Assembly (NCBI GenBank): GCA_916610825.1
Contig: OU744454.1
Location: forward strand, 7,409,422 to 7,473,421
DNA: 64,000 bases
Origin: Haliclystus octoradiatus
Lineage: Eukaryota > Cnidaria > Staurozoa > Stauromedusae > Haliclystidae
Direction of reading: 5' to 3'
The notes below the pieces were generated by a model that worked only from the letters and a program-made list of their open reading frames with translations, was not told where the DNA came from and did not search any database. Of the stretch, positions 10,901 through 39,165 are shown piece by piece. The translations under genes and the position numbers were made by a program. Positions within the stretch are counted from its first letter, which is position 1. Each line of letters starts with the position of its first letter.

Positions 10901-13210
10901 AGTACGAAAAATAAAATACAAATTGTCAATATTCTCGGCTCTTAAATTCTAAACATCGGCTGCCTGTTATGAGCTTGTTCTCAAATGCTTGAGAGATGAA
11001 TCACCAGAGAAAACTAAAGAGCTCTTAAGTAAGAAATTAATATCAATGAATACGAGCCCAAGAAATACCGCAACAAACTGTTGAATTACCATAATGTTAA
11101 GACAACTGTGGCCAATCTGCTTTATATTACGTATTAAGGATCAAATGTGTGGAACCCGGGGGAGGGGGGTAACTTCGATACTATTTGTACAGGGATGTTC
11201 CATTTCAATCTTGCTACAACCCCAAAATTGCAGGCTTTGCCGGAAATCGTACACCAAAAATGTATTTTCCCTGGCATTTTGCATTAAAAATACCATTTTG
11301 GTGCCTCACAGCAGTTGTACGGGCACCTCACATCAGAATAAATATTTCACAGCTGGAAAACTGAATTTTCTCAGCAGGATTCTAAAGTTTTTGATACCCT
11401 CAAAATTGCCAGCATTGTGCCAAATGACATCCATAAAAATGGAACATGCTGCATGTATAACGCCTATATTGAAGTACCCCCGCGCAGATACACACACACA
11501 CACACACACACACCTTTGGAAATGATCGATATTGGGTCAACAAAGATAGACTTTTGAGGATGTTATTGATGTCGGACAAAGACATCGTTTTTAAATTTGA
11601 ATTATTCAATGCTTGAGGATGTTAAATACATTTTATTTAGTTGATTTACACAAAGGTAAGATAATATTATGGTCTGTTTAAAAATCTTTAAAACCCGAAT
11701 CTGAGTTAGACTATCTTGGTTCTATTATAATATCTTGATATAAGATCAAATAAATCACTCTTGCGAGTGTTTCGATGAGATAACCTGAAGATGGTATGTT
11801 TAGATACTTTACTTACTGAATTTTGAGTCAAAAACGTATGGAACAACGCCTTTCGGCCAATGACGCTTAACAAGACCATCGAAGGTAGATGCACCATTCA
11901 TCTCTCTGCGTGTTCCATCATCAAGAACTATGTCACCTTCAAACAATGCTGCAAAGAGATAATTGTATAACATGCTTTCATTCTCCATGTCACAGTTACA
12001 GCTCAATAATATACTAAATATAGCCCTAATTAAGACATGATGATATTAGTATAAAAGTACCGAAATAGTTTATGTGGGATAAACAAGTTTTACATTGAGG
12101 TATTTTACAATACTTATTTCAAAAAATTAAAATCTAAATTTTTTATAAATCATGATATATCTAACATTATATAAAACATGAAATATATTATTATTATTTC
12201 AATAATTATTATGATTATCATAATTATCAATCAAGCTCTGAGACAAGTCTAAGAATTTGCTCAGGCAGAAAAAAGACATTATGACATATTTAAATCAGCA
12301 AAGAGTTGGAAAATATGTTTGTGCCATCTCAATTGCTCTCATAGAGAGAAGGGACAATCCTCTAGAATGATTGACACTTACGGTAATGGCCGTAAGGTAA
12401 GACAATACCATTAGCTGTTAAAAAATCAATTATTCGATGGTATATGTAACAGATTCTAGATATTTTACTTTGTGAACCTTTTATTCAAAGATCGTATTCA
12501 TTCATTTTATAGAAAACTCAACTGAAATTGAAACTCCAAAATGTTAACTGTCATGGAATTATAATCGCATAAATGTTTACAAGTTTAAGACGAACGTCAT
12601 AAAAACCTACCCTTATGACAGTAATTAGAAGCTACACCCCATCACCACGAAAAAATTCACTTTTTAATGCATTAATAATCATAATAATCAATTTACAACA
12701 ACTCGGGTATGCTATTAGCTTTTTTAACCAACTACTGGTTGGCTACTTTGAGCATGTGTGAATTTCCCGGCCGGGTTTCCATCCTGGCACTAATCAATAT
12801 TTCTTCTGCAAGAGTTCGAATCCAAGACCCTGCAGCCCGAGGTTCAACGGCCTAACTAACCGCTACACTAAGGTTACAATACTCATTCATCAATAGACTT
12901 AATCTATAAATGATATGAGAGGGTATAGTTTTAGCACCACTGTTTAGCATTGCCTATAAAGGAAGTCTACTAGAATAGGTTGCTTTTATGAAATCGCTTT
13001 TTTCCATACTATTGAGAATAGCCCGCGTGCTTAATATCGGCTATAATGGCACATTGCGTATAACGTTCCTTTTTAGGTTCTCAAGGCAAGTCTGCCGTTA
13101 GAAACAGTTTCCACTTCATTAAATTTGATGTGTGTCAGCTGAATGTGTAGCTTACCTGCTGCGTAAGAACCAGCGATGAAAACAGTCGTTAGTACCAAGA
13201 TTATCTTCAT
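7908..13210 (-). CDS. Secreted astacin metalloprotease with C-terminal ShKT domain
   Basis: Six exons join in frame: 13156-13210, 11817-11948, 10500-10617, 9058-9233, 8308-8580 and 7908-8017. All have GT-AG borders. The protein is 287 residues. Residues 1-18 are a signal peptide. A short propeptide contains FEGD (21-24), whose Asp is the family's 'aspartate switch' that blocks the zinc. The catalytic domain follows the Arg-Arg at 32-33. It has the zinc site [12 protein letters not shown] (130-141; ligands H130, H134, H140, catalytic E131) and the Met-turn SVMHY (185-189, with the zinc-site Tyr). A Pro/Asn-rich linker leads to a six-Cys ShKT domain (C253, C260, C269, C280, C284, C287) ending exactly at the stop. 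It should be a secreted zinc endopeptidase. Its substrate is unknown. Introns 3 and 5 contain repeat relics. Confidence 0.93.
8138..8206. repeat. Dispersed repeat fragment in astacin intron 5 (pair of 37648-37720)
   Basis: About 65 bp including 'TAATGTTTTTGAAAA' and 'GAAATTCTCATTCG' recurs in the same order in pyruvate kinase intron 6. Both pieces look like remnants of one element family. No ends could be defined. Confidence 0.5.
8217..8256. repeat. Solo end of the foldback element found at 18734-19204
   Basis: The sequence 'AATGTTGGCGGAATAAAAAG' followed by 'TCATTTGGC' matches the terminal block of the large foldback element downstream of the 175-bp array. Only one end is present here, so it is a relic inside astacin intron 5. 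Confidence 0.55.
9278..9500. repeat. Dispersed repeat, copy 2 (first copy at 1470-1790)
   Basis: This lies in astacin intron 3 and shares blocks such as 'TTGAGACGGTAACTCCC' and 'CGACACTGCAGATCAATTTC' with the copy near the left edge. Its distal part ('GCAGCTACTCACAATGCA') matches the SINE tail at 25304-25512. The rest of this intron (9501-10499) shows nothing recognisable. Confidence 0.6.
11140..11480 (+). repeat. Dispersed non-coding repeat, copy 1 (copy 2 at 43150-43400)
   Basis: The same ordered blocks ('CCCCAAAATTGCAGG', 'AAAAATACCATTTTGG', 'TTTCACAGCTGGAAA', 'CAAAATTGCCAGCAT') occur here in astacin intron 2 and again near 43150-43400, both on the plus strand. The ORF spanning it looks incidental. 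A short (CA)n run follows at 11490-11513. Confidence 0.65.
12806..12878 (-). repeat. tRNA-like sequence, probably a SINE head or tRNA relic
   Basis: On the minus strand a box A-like sequence (TTAGTGTAGCGGTTAG) is followed about 40 bases later by a good box B (GGATTCGAACTC). That spacing matches an internal RNA polymerase III promoter. The acceptor ends do not pair as in a real tRNA and I could not fold a clean anticodon arm. I therefore call it a tRNA-derived repeat lying in astacin intron 1. Confidence 0.5.
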
Positions 13211-13275
13211 CTTGATCGCTTCAACCAAACCGTACCAGAACCGTTAAATGTACTTGGTTTCTTATCTTTTGAAGG

Positions 13276-13284
13276 TTTTATATA
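13276..13284 (-). promoter_or_regulatory. TATA box of the astacin gene
   Basis: Read on the minus strand this is TATATAAAA, 66 bases upstream of the start codon. Transcription starting about 30 bases further on would give a 5' UTR of about 35-40 bases, typical for a highly expressed secreted-protease gene. Confidence 0.55.
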
Positions 13285-13464
13285 GCTACTGGACCGTATC
13301 AATAAATTTTCAACTTGGCATACACAGCATGTGGGATATATGGAATCTGAAGTGACTACTCTGCTACTTAAATCTATTAACCCTTAAGACTATAAGACCT
13401 AAGACTATAGATCGAGGTAATCGATTATTGATATAGATGTGCAAGGTCAGCCGCTTTAGTGCGG

Positions 13465-14020
13465 GGAAGGGGTAAGCGCAAAACGTCGAAAATGCAGATC
13501 ATCGAAAGCGCAGATCGACGAAAACCTGAAAGTGCCGTGTCGTCGAAAGTGCACATCGTCCAGAATATGAAGCGGGATCGTGCCAAAAGTATTTTCGTCG
13601 GTCGATATTTCGGCTCGTCGTGTCGATCGCTACTTCCACAGGTCTCTCGTGTAATTTTACTTTATTTTTCTCTCAGTTGTGGCCACTGAATGGTCAGAAT
13701 GCATCACGTGCTATTTTCTGTTATTTTCGATCCAAAATATTGCGCAAAAGCTTGAACGTCGAAATAACACAACTTAGTCGTCCAAAATGTAGTGCAACTT
13801 CGAAAGTGAATATCGTCCAAATGTGGTGCGACGAAATCACACATCGTCAAAATGACACAACTTCGAAAATGCATATCATCCAAAAGGTAATGCGACGAAA
13901 TCACACAACGTCGAAATGACACAACGTCGAAAGTGAATATAGACCAAAATGTAGTGGGATGAAATCATACATCGTCGAAAATGCATATCGACGAAATCAC
14001 ACATCGTCGAAGTCACATAT
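13465..14020. repeat. Degenerate array of CGTCGAAA / ATCGTC motifs
   Basis: Over about 550 bp the motif CGTCGAAA and its variants (CTTCGAAA, CATCGAAA, CGACGAAA) recur at short intervals. They alternate with blocks such as 'GCATATCATCCAAAA', 'GTAGTG.GACGAAATCACACA' and 'AATGACACAA'. The frequent CpG is unusual in this AT-rich window. Several overlapping ORFs exist on both strands only because the repeat lacks stops, and I do not regard them as genes. It starts about 180 bp upstream of the astacin TATA box. Confidence 0.7.
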
Positions 14021-16720
14021 TTACACTGTATAGGAGAATTCATGAATTATCCCATCATTCTACGTTGTTTGATATCTTGATACTGTATAAACTCAAACTA
14101 ATGGCTTAAACTCACAACTGAATGACAATTGATGTGTCATTTAGATGTTAACACAGCTTAATAAGTATTGGTTATATAGTTCTGTACCCCCTAATTCTTG
14201 CATCACAACGTGAAAATCAAAAGGTTTATTTTCATTTTCATGAAAATTTTCGAATGTTTTAATATTTTATCATATAGGTTGCTCTTTCCACTAGGCCGGT
14301 CTTTGTGATTCAACTCAAACACCTCTTACAGTAATACAGAAACACAGTAATATATATTTTCGACAGCTTGACAGCTGTTTTTATTCTCTTACAATCAGCT
14401 GTCGGTAGTTAAACTTTAAAAAATAAAATAAAAAATAAAATAAAATAAAAAATACAGATCTACATCTATCATTATCATTATTTAATATATATACCTATAT
14501 ATATTGCTATTATATATTTATTGATTATTTATTTACATCAATACCAAAATTACTTATGTAAGTTAAACATTTATACCTACTTATTATCTTGATAAATTGG
14601 TATCAAGAGTATTTTGCTCATTTCAGTTACGAATTCAATAAAATAACACATGCACGCATACATCAAGCATATCCAAGCTACTCCTATTCGTATTGGCGCC
14701 CTTCTTCCCACGACAGTCATGAACATATTTTCCTTGTCCTATAGTTAGTTGTCCTATAATAAGGATACAGTACAAATATACTATGTGAATTGAGGAATGC
14801 GCATACACATACTTTCACTATTCCAAGCATAAGTTATTTATTAAGGAATTAATAAATATATAGCAGCAGACAAGTACTTGTTTCTGGCCATTAGCCGTCG
14901 TAAGTACTGCTCAGTGAACAAGGGGCTGACTTATCGTGCTATAACTGAGTCAAAATGAGTTAGTCAATGTTGTGAAAAATCCACCACATGAAAAAAACAT
15001 CTGTGTCATACCAAAGTGCTCAAACTACCGAAGTAGTGGGCAATGCATATCGCAAATAGTATAGACACAGCTCATTAAATAAATATATTTAGAACATATC
15101 AAGGATCTTCTACGATTTATTCTTGCAATTTGATTGGTTAACGCCAATAACGCCATTTCACCATAACCGAGCTTGACCCTGTCGATTTCAAGAAATTTAT
15201 GAAAATACCAAACAACCGATAATTAAGTAAATATGGCATTATATACTTGCAAGTAATAAAAAGTAAAAAGCAAATACTGTACAGTGAATATTTGTAGAGC
15301 CATATACAATTTCATTGAGTTACTGTTTCATGCAGTTTCCGAGTTTCAAATATCCGAGCCAGTAAACAGACATGTTTGGAGTGTATAGAAATATATTGCA
15401 CAAATTAACAATTCAAAAACAGTTTGCCTGTAATTCAAAAACTTTTACTGTATTGATAATTGTGAAAACATAACACAACATAACTTTATTTCATTAATTT
15501 ATCCCCTCATCCTTTTATGGCCAATTTTTGCAAGTTCCTAGATATAAGTATAAAAACTAAATCCTGGCATTTTCGAGAAACTACCAAAACCAAAACATAA
15601 ACAAAATCAACTGCTCAAATTTCAAATAACTAAACCATTTCTCCAAATGAAAGTTAGCAACATTCTAAAAAGTTATCATAAATTCAATAATCTGCTTTTT
15701 TAAATAGGCAATTGGGCAAACATTTCGTCAATAAATCTTTCTTTGTTTCATTTCTTTCTTCGCGTCACGGCTTTTTACGAAATTCTTCAAAATATAGGTA
15801 AGAAACATTTTCTTTCCTTTTTAAGTTTTCCCAGTCAGTTTTCCATAATGAATAACACACGTAAGAAATTAGAAAGTATTGTTTAAAGATAAGAATACAT
15901 GACTATGTAAGAAAACGATGTTAAGCATCAATTCTTTTAATTTCAAGAAAAGAAATATAAATTTCTTGCTATCAATATTTTCTTCGCAGCTTTTAGTTGA
16001 TTTAGAAATTCAAGACAAATGTACAGAACTCGACTCAGCTTTCTTCCTGTGACGTCACGAAAATAGGAGAATTGCATACTTGATCATGGATTGTAAAGAT
16101 CAGATAATGCTCTGAAAAAACGTCTTCAACAGTCACAAATCGGGACTGGTTATGTTCTAAACCAAATAGTTCATACCTTCCGTGAACTATATGCTCTGAT
16201 AGCACCATTCGAGTTACTTCAGGAGAAAACTTGAAGGCTAAAATTAATCTATTTTATACTCATTTAATTACACAAAATGAAAGTTAGTTTGCCCAAAATC
16301 ATGCATGAGAGTCTATAATATATATAATCTTACAACTCAAAGATGACAAAATACAAACTTCGCAGACATTCTTTGCAATTACAATGTATAGAAAACCCCA
16401 AAACTAGCATCATCCAGCATGCATATGTCATAGAACAATATCATGGTGGAACGATCTTCAGAATAACGTACAGTAATTTGTAAAAATATCACAACTTTTA
16501 TATCAGAACTAAATATATTAGACCTGAGTCAATATTGTAATTATTATTAAAACTTCTTCTTTACTTACTTCTCAAAAAATCATAAAAATAAAATAAAAAT
16601 TATCATATTATTCGTTACACAAATGATAAAAAAAAGAGATTAAAACACTTGTATTTAGCTATTAGTTATTCAGCGGCACACATAAGTGGATGTACATCCC
16701 TGTGTGCTCGCGTCATATTT
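14021..16720. other. Intergenic spacer, no gene seen
   Basis: Very AT-rich DNA with scattered A-rich simple sequence (for example AAAATAAAAT runs near 14417-14452). I found no credible exon, RNA gene or transposon terminus. Confidence 0.4.
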
Positions 16721-16721
16721 G

Positions 16722-16856
16722 ATACATACATAGATACATACATACATACATACATACATACATACATACATACATACATACATACATACATACATACATA
16801 CATACATACATACATACATACATACATACATACATACATACATACACACATACATA
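16722..16856. repeat. (TACA)n microsatellite
   Basis: About 130 bp of near-perfect TACA tetranucleotide repeats. The ORFs on both strands here are artefacts of the repeat. Confidence 0.97.
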
Positions 16857-17030
16857 ACTAAATTGGTATACAAATTTATGTGAAATTCGAATACTAAATA
16901 TTGATCATAATGATTGTGATTGGTTGAGAGGAAATTTTATCTACTCAACAAAAGGGTATAGCAGCATGCTATAGAAACAATCGAATTTAATAAATGAAAG
17001 TAAATTTATATTTACTTCCCTGAATTTGGT

Positions 17031-17735
17031 ACAAAAATAAACCAAATGGGGTTAAAATAGTTTCAAAAATATGAATTAAAAATTGAGCACATGCACAAAA
17101 TGTCCCAAGCAGTGCTACAATGACACTGATTATTCGTACAACTGTAACTAGCTTGCCTTGTAGTAGCCAGACTCAGGTCTTACAAAGCACGATATTATCA
17201 ATTCAATCAAAATAAACCAAATGGGGTTAAAGTAGTTTCAAAAATATGAATTAAAAATTGAGCACATGCACAAAATGTCCCAAGCAGTGCTACAATGACA
17301 CTGATTATTCGTACAACTGTAACTAGCTTGCCTTGTAGTAGCCAGACTCAGGTCTTACAAAGCACGATATTATCAATTCAATCAAAATAAACCAAATGGG
17401 GTTAAAATAGTTTCAAAACTATGAATTAAAAATTGAGCACATGCAAAATGTCCCAAGCAGTGCTACAATGACACTGATTATTCGTACAACTGTAACTAGC
17501 TTGCCTTGTAGTAGCCAGACTCAGGTCTTACAAAGCACGATACTATCAATTCAATCAAAATAAACCAAATGGGGTTAAAATAGTTTCAAAAATATGAATT
17601 AAAAATTGAGCACATGCACAAAATGTCCCAAGCAGTGCAATAAAGACACTGATTATTCGTACAACTGTAACTAGCTTGCCTTGTAGTAGCCAGACTCAGG
17701 TCTTACAAAGGACGATATTATCAATTCAATCAATA
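17031..17735. repeat. Four-copy tandem array, 175-bp unit
   Basis: Four head-to-tail copies start at about 17041, 17216, 17391 and 17564 (anchor 'ACCAAATGGGGTTAAA'). Copies differ by only a few bases, and copy 3 lacks two. They share 'GCACATGCACAAAATGTCCC' and 'CTTGCCTTGTAGTAGCCAG'. The near-identity implies recent expansion or gene conversion. No ORF and no inverted ends are seen, so it is a minisatellite-like array rather than a CRISPR or a transposon. The following 17736-18733 has nothing recognisable. Confidence 0.95.
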
Positions 17736-18733
17736 AATCATTTGACAGTTGTCCATTATTCCCGGGTGTAACTTCCATTGCCCTTCAACATGTTGTTCAA
17801 ATGGAACTTTTGCAGAATAAAAGAAGGATGCCCCAAATATATTTTTATAAATGACGGATTCGACCAAAGAAAAAGAAGAAAATAATGTAATGGAAACAAT
17901 CGTTTTGCAAAATGAAAAATTTCAAAGGCGTCAAAAAGTATACCTCAAAACAAATTTTCATGACAAAGGATACTCCTAAAAATTTGTTTTGGATTTTGAA
18001 AAAGGAAGAAACCCTTTAATAGCTTAATGTCTCTGTGTATTAAAAGTATGGAAGTTTCCCCCCAAATGCGTTTTAACGGGGTTGCTCAAAATAATAGATT
18101 TCTTGGCCTTCCTTCTGAATGACCATAAAAAATGTTGCAGATCATAAAATGATACCCTAATAGTTTTTTAAAGGACTTATAATAAGTTGAAAGCAAAGCA
18201 AATGTTGTATTTTACTGACTTGCACCTGTGCCTGGGGCCAGTCAGCCTCTGGCTTTTTCGGAGGTTGAGTCGCTCCCCTGCCTATAGTAAAACTTGTAAA
18301 GAGAAAATATTCTTATCAAAGAACATGAAGTACAATAGAAATTCATTCAACGCAAAAGAAGAGAATAAAGGCAATGCCGTTTATTTTTTAGAATAAAGAC
18401 TTCACTGATGCTATTTAACTTTGCGTCTTTTATTTATAATTTGCAATTTATGAGCAGTTTATCGCATCTGAAGCAGTAAAAATGAAAACCTTGCCTAGCT
18501 GAAGGCCTATACATGAATCAGAAGTGAGTTAGAAGTTCGGAAAATGTACCTCGGAGAAGGAGTTTAACGATAATGAAGTCCACTGTTTTTGTTAAAAAAT
18601 ATAAAATAAATATTAATTAAATAATTAATATCAGTAAAGTATTATTTCATTTAACTGTGCTCAGTATCTTCTAATAATATTTTGTGTCGTGAATTGTCAT
18701 ATTTACAAGTTTCTTTGTCAGCTATGTCTGAAG

Positions 18734-19204
18734 CCCCTGTCAAATGACTTTTTATTTCGCCAACATTCATGAATTCAACAAAATCCGATGAATGTTAATG
18801 AAATAAAAAATCATTTGGCCGCCCCCACCTTTTCGGATTTTGTTGGCTGATGTTGAATTTCACTTTTTTGGATTTTGAATACATTCAAACATTTTGCCAA
18901 CATTCATCGGATTTTGTTGAGTTCTATTGTTCTCTACCGATGTTGGCGAGGTGTTGTTAAAAATGACTTTTTATTTCGCCAACATTCAACGGATTTTGTT
19001 GAAAATATGAACCATCTTCTGATTGGCTTGACTCAGGATTGGCACGCTCGATTGACTAGTTTTCAAGCCTCAAAATACCAACCGCTGTTGACGAAAATGA
19101 ATTCAACAAAATCCGATGAATGTTGGCGAATATAAAAAGTCATTTGGCCACCCTCAAGATGTTGGCGAAAATAAAAAAAGTTATTTGGTCGGGGTTTGAC
19201 GGGG
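18734..19204. mobile_element. Foldback / MITE-type element with repeated inverted blocks
   Basis: The left end (CCCCTGTCAAATGACTTTTT, then ATTTCGCCAACATTCA) and the right end (TGTTGGCGAAAATAAAAAAA, then a GTTTGACGGGG terminus) are reverse complements. Between them the same block, with 'CGGATTTTGTTGAATTC', appears at least five more times in both orientations. This suggests multiple nested or rearranged copies. No transposase is present. A solo relic is at 8217-8256. Confidence 0.7.
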
Positions 19205-22200
19205 ATCTGTGGCGTTCTCTGTGTAACAAATATGTTAGAGGTGCGAAAGAGGGACTCATATTCCTATAATGTGACCGTCTATACTACTATAGTACTATTA
19301 TACTTACATATAATAGTCATATAATTAACATTTGATAGACAGCCTATTTGTGGTTATAATTTTGATTTGAGAACAGTTCAACAGCAAAACCATTTTTATC
19401 TTTTGTGTGGTTCACCATGGATCACATTTTTACTTATATGATTATTTACGCTTCAGTCAACAGGTAGAGGTTTTTCACAGGTTCCCAATGAGTCCCTCGG
19501 GAATCATTTAAAGAAAAGATTGATAACCGGGGTGGCGTATTTCGTATTGTTATACAGTCGCCTCGTACCACACCGTGACATTGCCGATGTGAGAAAGCTC
19601 TGTAAAGTATTTGCTCAGTTCGAATTTAGAATGAAAAGAATACCAAGCGTCACGTGATAGAATATTCTCTCTTGAGTACAGTATCAGTTTTTTTTCTTAA
19701 AAATCAAACAATATAAACATGAACTCTGTACACCATATTTAAACAATGAATTTTGAACACTTTATATTAAACAATTAGTCTATGTTGGAGAATATATTAT
19801 CAAAAATTAACCTGCCGACATATATTCGCGCATATATTGGAAAAGCAACGCAATAAAGAGAAAGGTAAGATATAATGATTGAATGTTGTTTACAATTATT
19901 GCTACATGAATTACTGTATACCCGAAAAATACGGCATCGTATCCCGTCAAACGTTACCATTATATCATCGTCGTAATTTATCCGGAGCCTTGTAAGCTGT
20001 ACACATTGATTCTAAGTCCCATCAATAAATTGAGACTTACACATTGGAAGGGCGTGTAATCATGTTCTGTATGAAATGGAAACTACAATTTATAACTAAT
20101 TTCATTTGAAATGATTCCGCTACGATAGATAGCGACAAATTTAAAGAGGATCCGATATAGACGGGTATTGGGGAGCAGGAAAGACCGACTATAAAAAGGC
20201 CTGAGAAGAAAGGGAAATTACTGTTCAGGAGTATGGAAACTGTAGTAGTGCAGTTCAGAGTCTGGAAGTTTCTATCAGGGGATTCGGGATAATTCGAGAT
20301 AATTCAATAGAATTATCCTAAATGTTTTTTCTTTGTATTGAAAAAGCATGAACAATATTTAATAAGAACTAGCTATGAACTCCCTGAACTGGCTTATTAA
20401 ATCATGTTTCGTAAATTCGAATCGTCTGTTTACTTTCTGTAACACAATTTTCACTCGGGATGAGCAAGGGTATCCCCGCCCTTGATCAGAGCCTTGATAA
20501 AGAGGACCGAAAAGACAGCTGACCTTACGGTCTTTACAGTCATATGTAATACATTATTTCATTATTTCAAATCGTATTGTTTACCATATCACGTGACATC
20601 TAAAAATATTACTGTATAAATATTTTGTTCGACGCAGTCAGCGGCCGTTCCACAAATTCAGCCACAAGTAGATTTATTTTGTTTACGCCAATAATTTGAA
20701 AATCTGTCGCCAATATGTAGATGTTGCTTTTTTCAAATTTATTACAGATAAAATATTAAAGTGAGAAAATTACTTCAGGAATACTTTTAAGATGACGGAA
20801 GGTGGGTTCATAATTCAAGTTAATTGTTTGAATATACACTATAAATTTGGTAAACACTGGCAAGTATGTAAAGTCTTGTAAAGACTTATGAGAGTGTGTA
20901 AACTGACCGACACTAGAAATACCAAGGTCGATGATATAATTATATTACTAGATATTTCATTGTGTCTGTGCAGTAGATGGCGATGTAGAACACCAGATTA
21001 ATTCCTGGCTTTCTTGTTTGATATTAAAAAGACAAAACGAATACGTCAGAATAAATGTTTGCATAGTTGCAAAAGCATAATAATTGACAGTGTGGGACAA
21101 TGGTGGTAATATAATCCATAAAGTAAGGATACTTCAATACAATGGAAATAACTATAACTTTGCATTAGTGGGAAGGGGTGTCCATTGTATTGTCTGACAA
21201 AATATTGGAAGATTGAATATTTTGGTTCTGCATTTGGGACATCCCCTAATATCTCAATTTGGGACATCCCCCGTCAGATCCTCGTTTGCGGGTTACAAGA
21301 CTCAAGGGATTTTAAAATTTTCATCTTTTTATGAAATTATCTGAAATATCGGGGAACGCAAACTACCGGCTGCACTTGATAAAAAAAGTAATTTTCCTGT
21401 TTAAAAAGGTATGTTGTTTCTTTACTTTGTTGTGCTCGCTATCTACATTAAAAACTAGAACTTAAATGACGTATAAAAGTCAACGACTTTACTTTCTTAT
21501 TTTCATGCAGTGACTTTATTTCCTGCTCGAGTTTAGACATGCGACCAGACATTTAAAATTCTTTCTCGCTTTTGTTTGAAATTTATTTTGTTTTGGATAC
21601 GCCCCCACTGCTGTATAAATCTTCTCTCTGCTAGTCATAGCTGTTATCAACTTTGAGGAAATACATTTATATTAATACTGGTGTTTCTTGTTGATAATTA
21701 TTTTTCAGCCAAGCGAAACACGGTCGATCATCACCCTCGCTAGGCCTAGAAAGTCTATAAACCACTGGTAAACTCTGAACAGGTTGTGCTGTGCGTTTCC
21801 ATCGTATAAACTTTCGCTTTTAAAAACGCAATTTCATTGTCTCTAATCAACAAAATATTCCATTGTGATTGTGAAGATGACTGTGGTGTTGCAGCATATA
21901 AATTTCATTTTATATTTGCCATGTCACTTTACAGAATGTAGGCTACTGTAGACCTATAGGCCTTTTCATAGTGGACACACATGTGACCTTATGTCTAAAC
22001 ACAAATTAATTATTTCCTGTGATTTACCAATTACATGAAACTTATTTAATCCGCAGTCCCACAGTATACTTAACAAACATTGTAAAAAGCAAACAAGAAT
22101 TATTATTCACACACTCACTTTTTGCAATTCCATTCATAACGCAATGAAATTTCACTCATTCAAACTAAAGCGCTTTGGATTGATTCAATTCAGACATATC

Positions 22201-22946
22201 TGCTTTCAAATCGTATTATTTAGCTGCGGAAACAAATTTTGAGTGGTAGACCTTCTGTGGTGTTTTCGGGGTCTTATTAGTGGGGGAACGGCAGTTAAAT
22301 AGTCAGATTCCATCCAACAGGGGCCTTTCGTCTTGAAGGGACATGAACACCACTAACTTTGCTGTTAATGGGAACCTAAGGTTTTCCGTCTCAAAATTCA
22401 TCTTAAATCTATTTCTGTCATATTTAACCCGAGTTACACTATTGTCACATAGTAACAGGATAATCCTGCTGATGTTAAATAAACAGTTAAATATTTGATG
22501 AAAAAAAAGTTGAACTAGTCGTAGAATGTTGGCCGAAAATCATGGTCAAACTCTCTTGCCGTAAATAATTTTCTTCCTTTAAATTGGCCCAATTTTGATG
22601 GTGAAAGAGTCGCGCTGTGCAAAAACGCAACAGTGACATGTACGGATATTAATAATACAGATGCGATATGAATACTTTAATTATGCCACGCTGACATCGT
22701 AAACAAGTTGTTATGAATATCTATTTATATGGAAATAAGTATTAATAAATCAGTTTAATGCTTCAAATGTCAAGTTTCAGCTTGGTTTCAGGCACAGAAA
22801 CAATACAAGCTACAACCGCAAATGTAGACACGCATAAAAACTCTGAGCGCGTAGAGCCCACCAGTCATTATTGCCCCTTTAAATTAAACATCATTATCAT
22901 TGCATGATATCCTTTTGATAACTTTTCGTCTTTAGAAAACTCAAAT
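19205..22946. other. Spacer upstream of pyruvate kinase
   Basis: No ORF or RNA gene can be supported. The region must contain the pyruvate kinase promoter and probably an untranslated first exon. The coding exon begins 11 bases after a good acceptor (TTTAG at 22931-22935), which implies an upstream 5' UTR exon I cannot place. Near 22845-22885 'CAGTCATTATTGCCCCTTTA' resembles the end of the element at 38295-38502. Confidence 0.4.

Positions 22947-39165
<16,219 letters not shown>

Noticed and set aside
13459..13922. Three overlapping ORFs in the CGTCGAAA array
   Set aside because: The open frames follow from a stop-poor repeat on both strands and show no domain or codon signature.
16649..16873. 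ORFs of repeated Tyr-Ile-His-Thr or Met-Tyr-Val-Cys
   Set aside because: These are products of the (TACA)n microsatellite, not genes.
17031..17735. Possible CRISPR array
   Set aside because: The whole 175-bp unit repeats with no unique spacers, and the DNA is eukaryotic.
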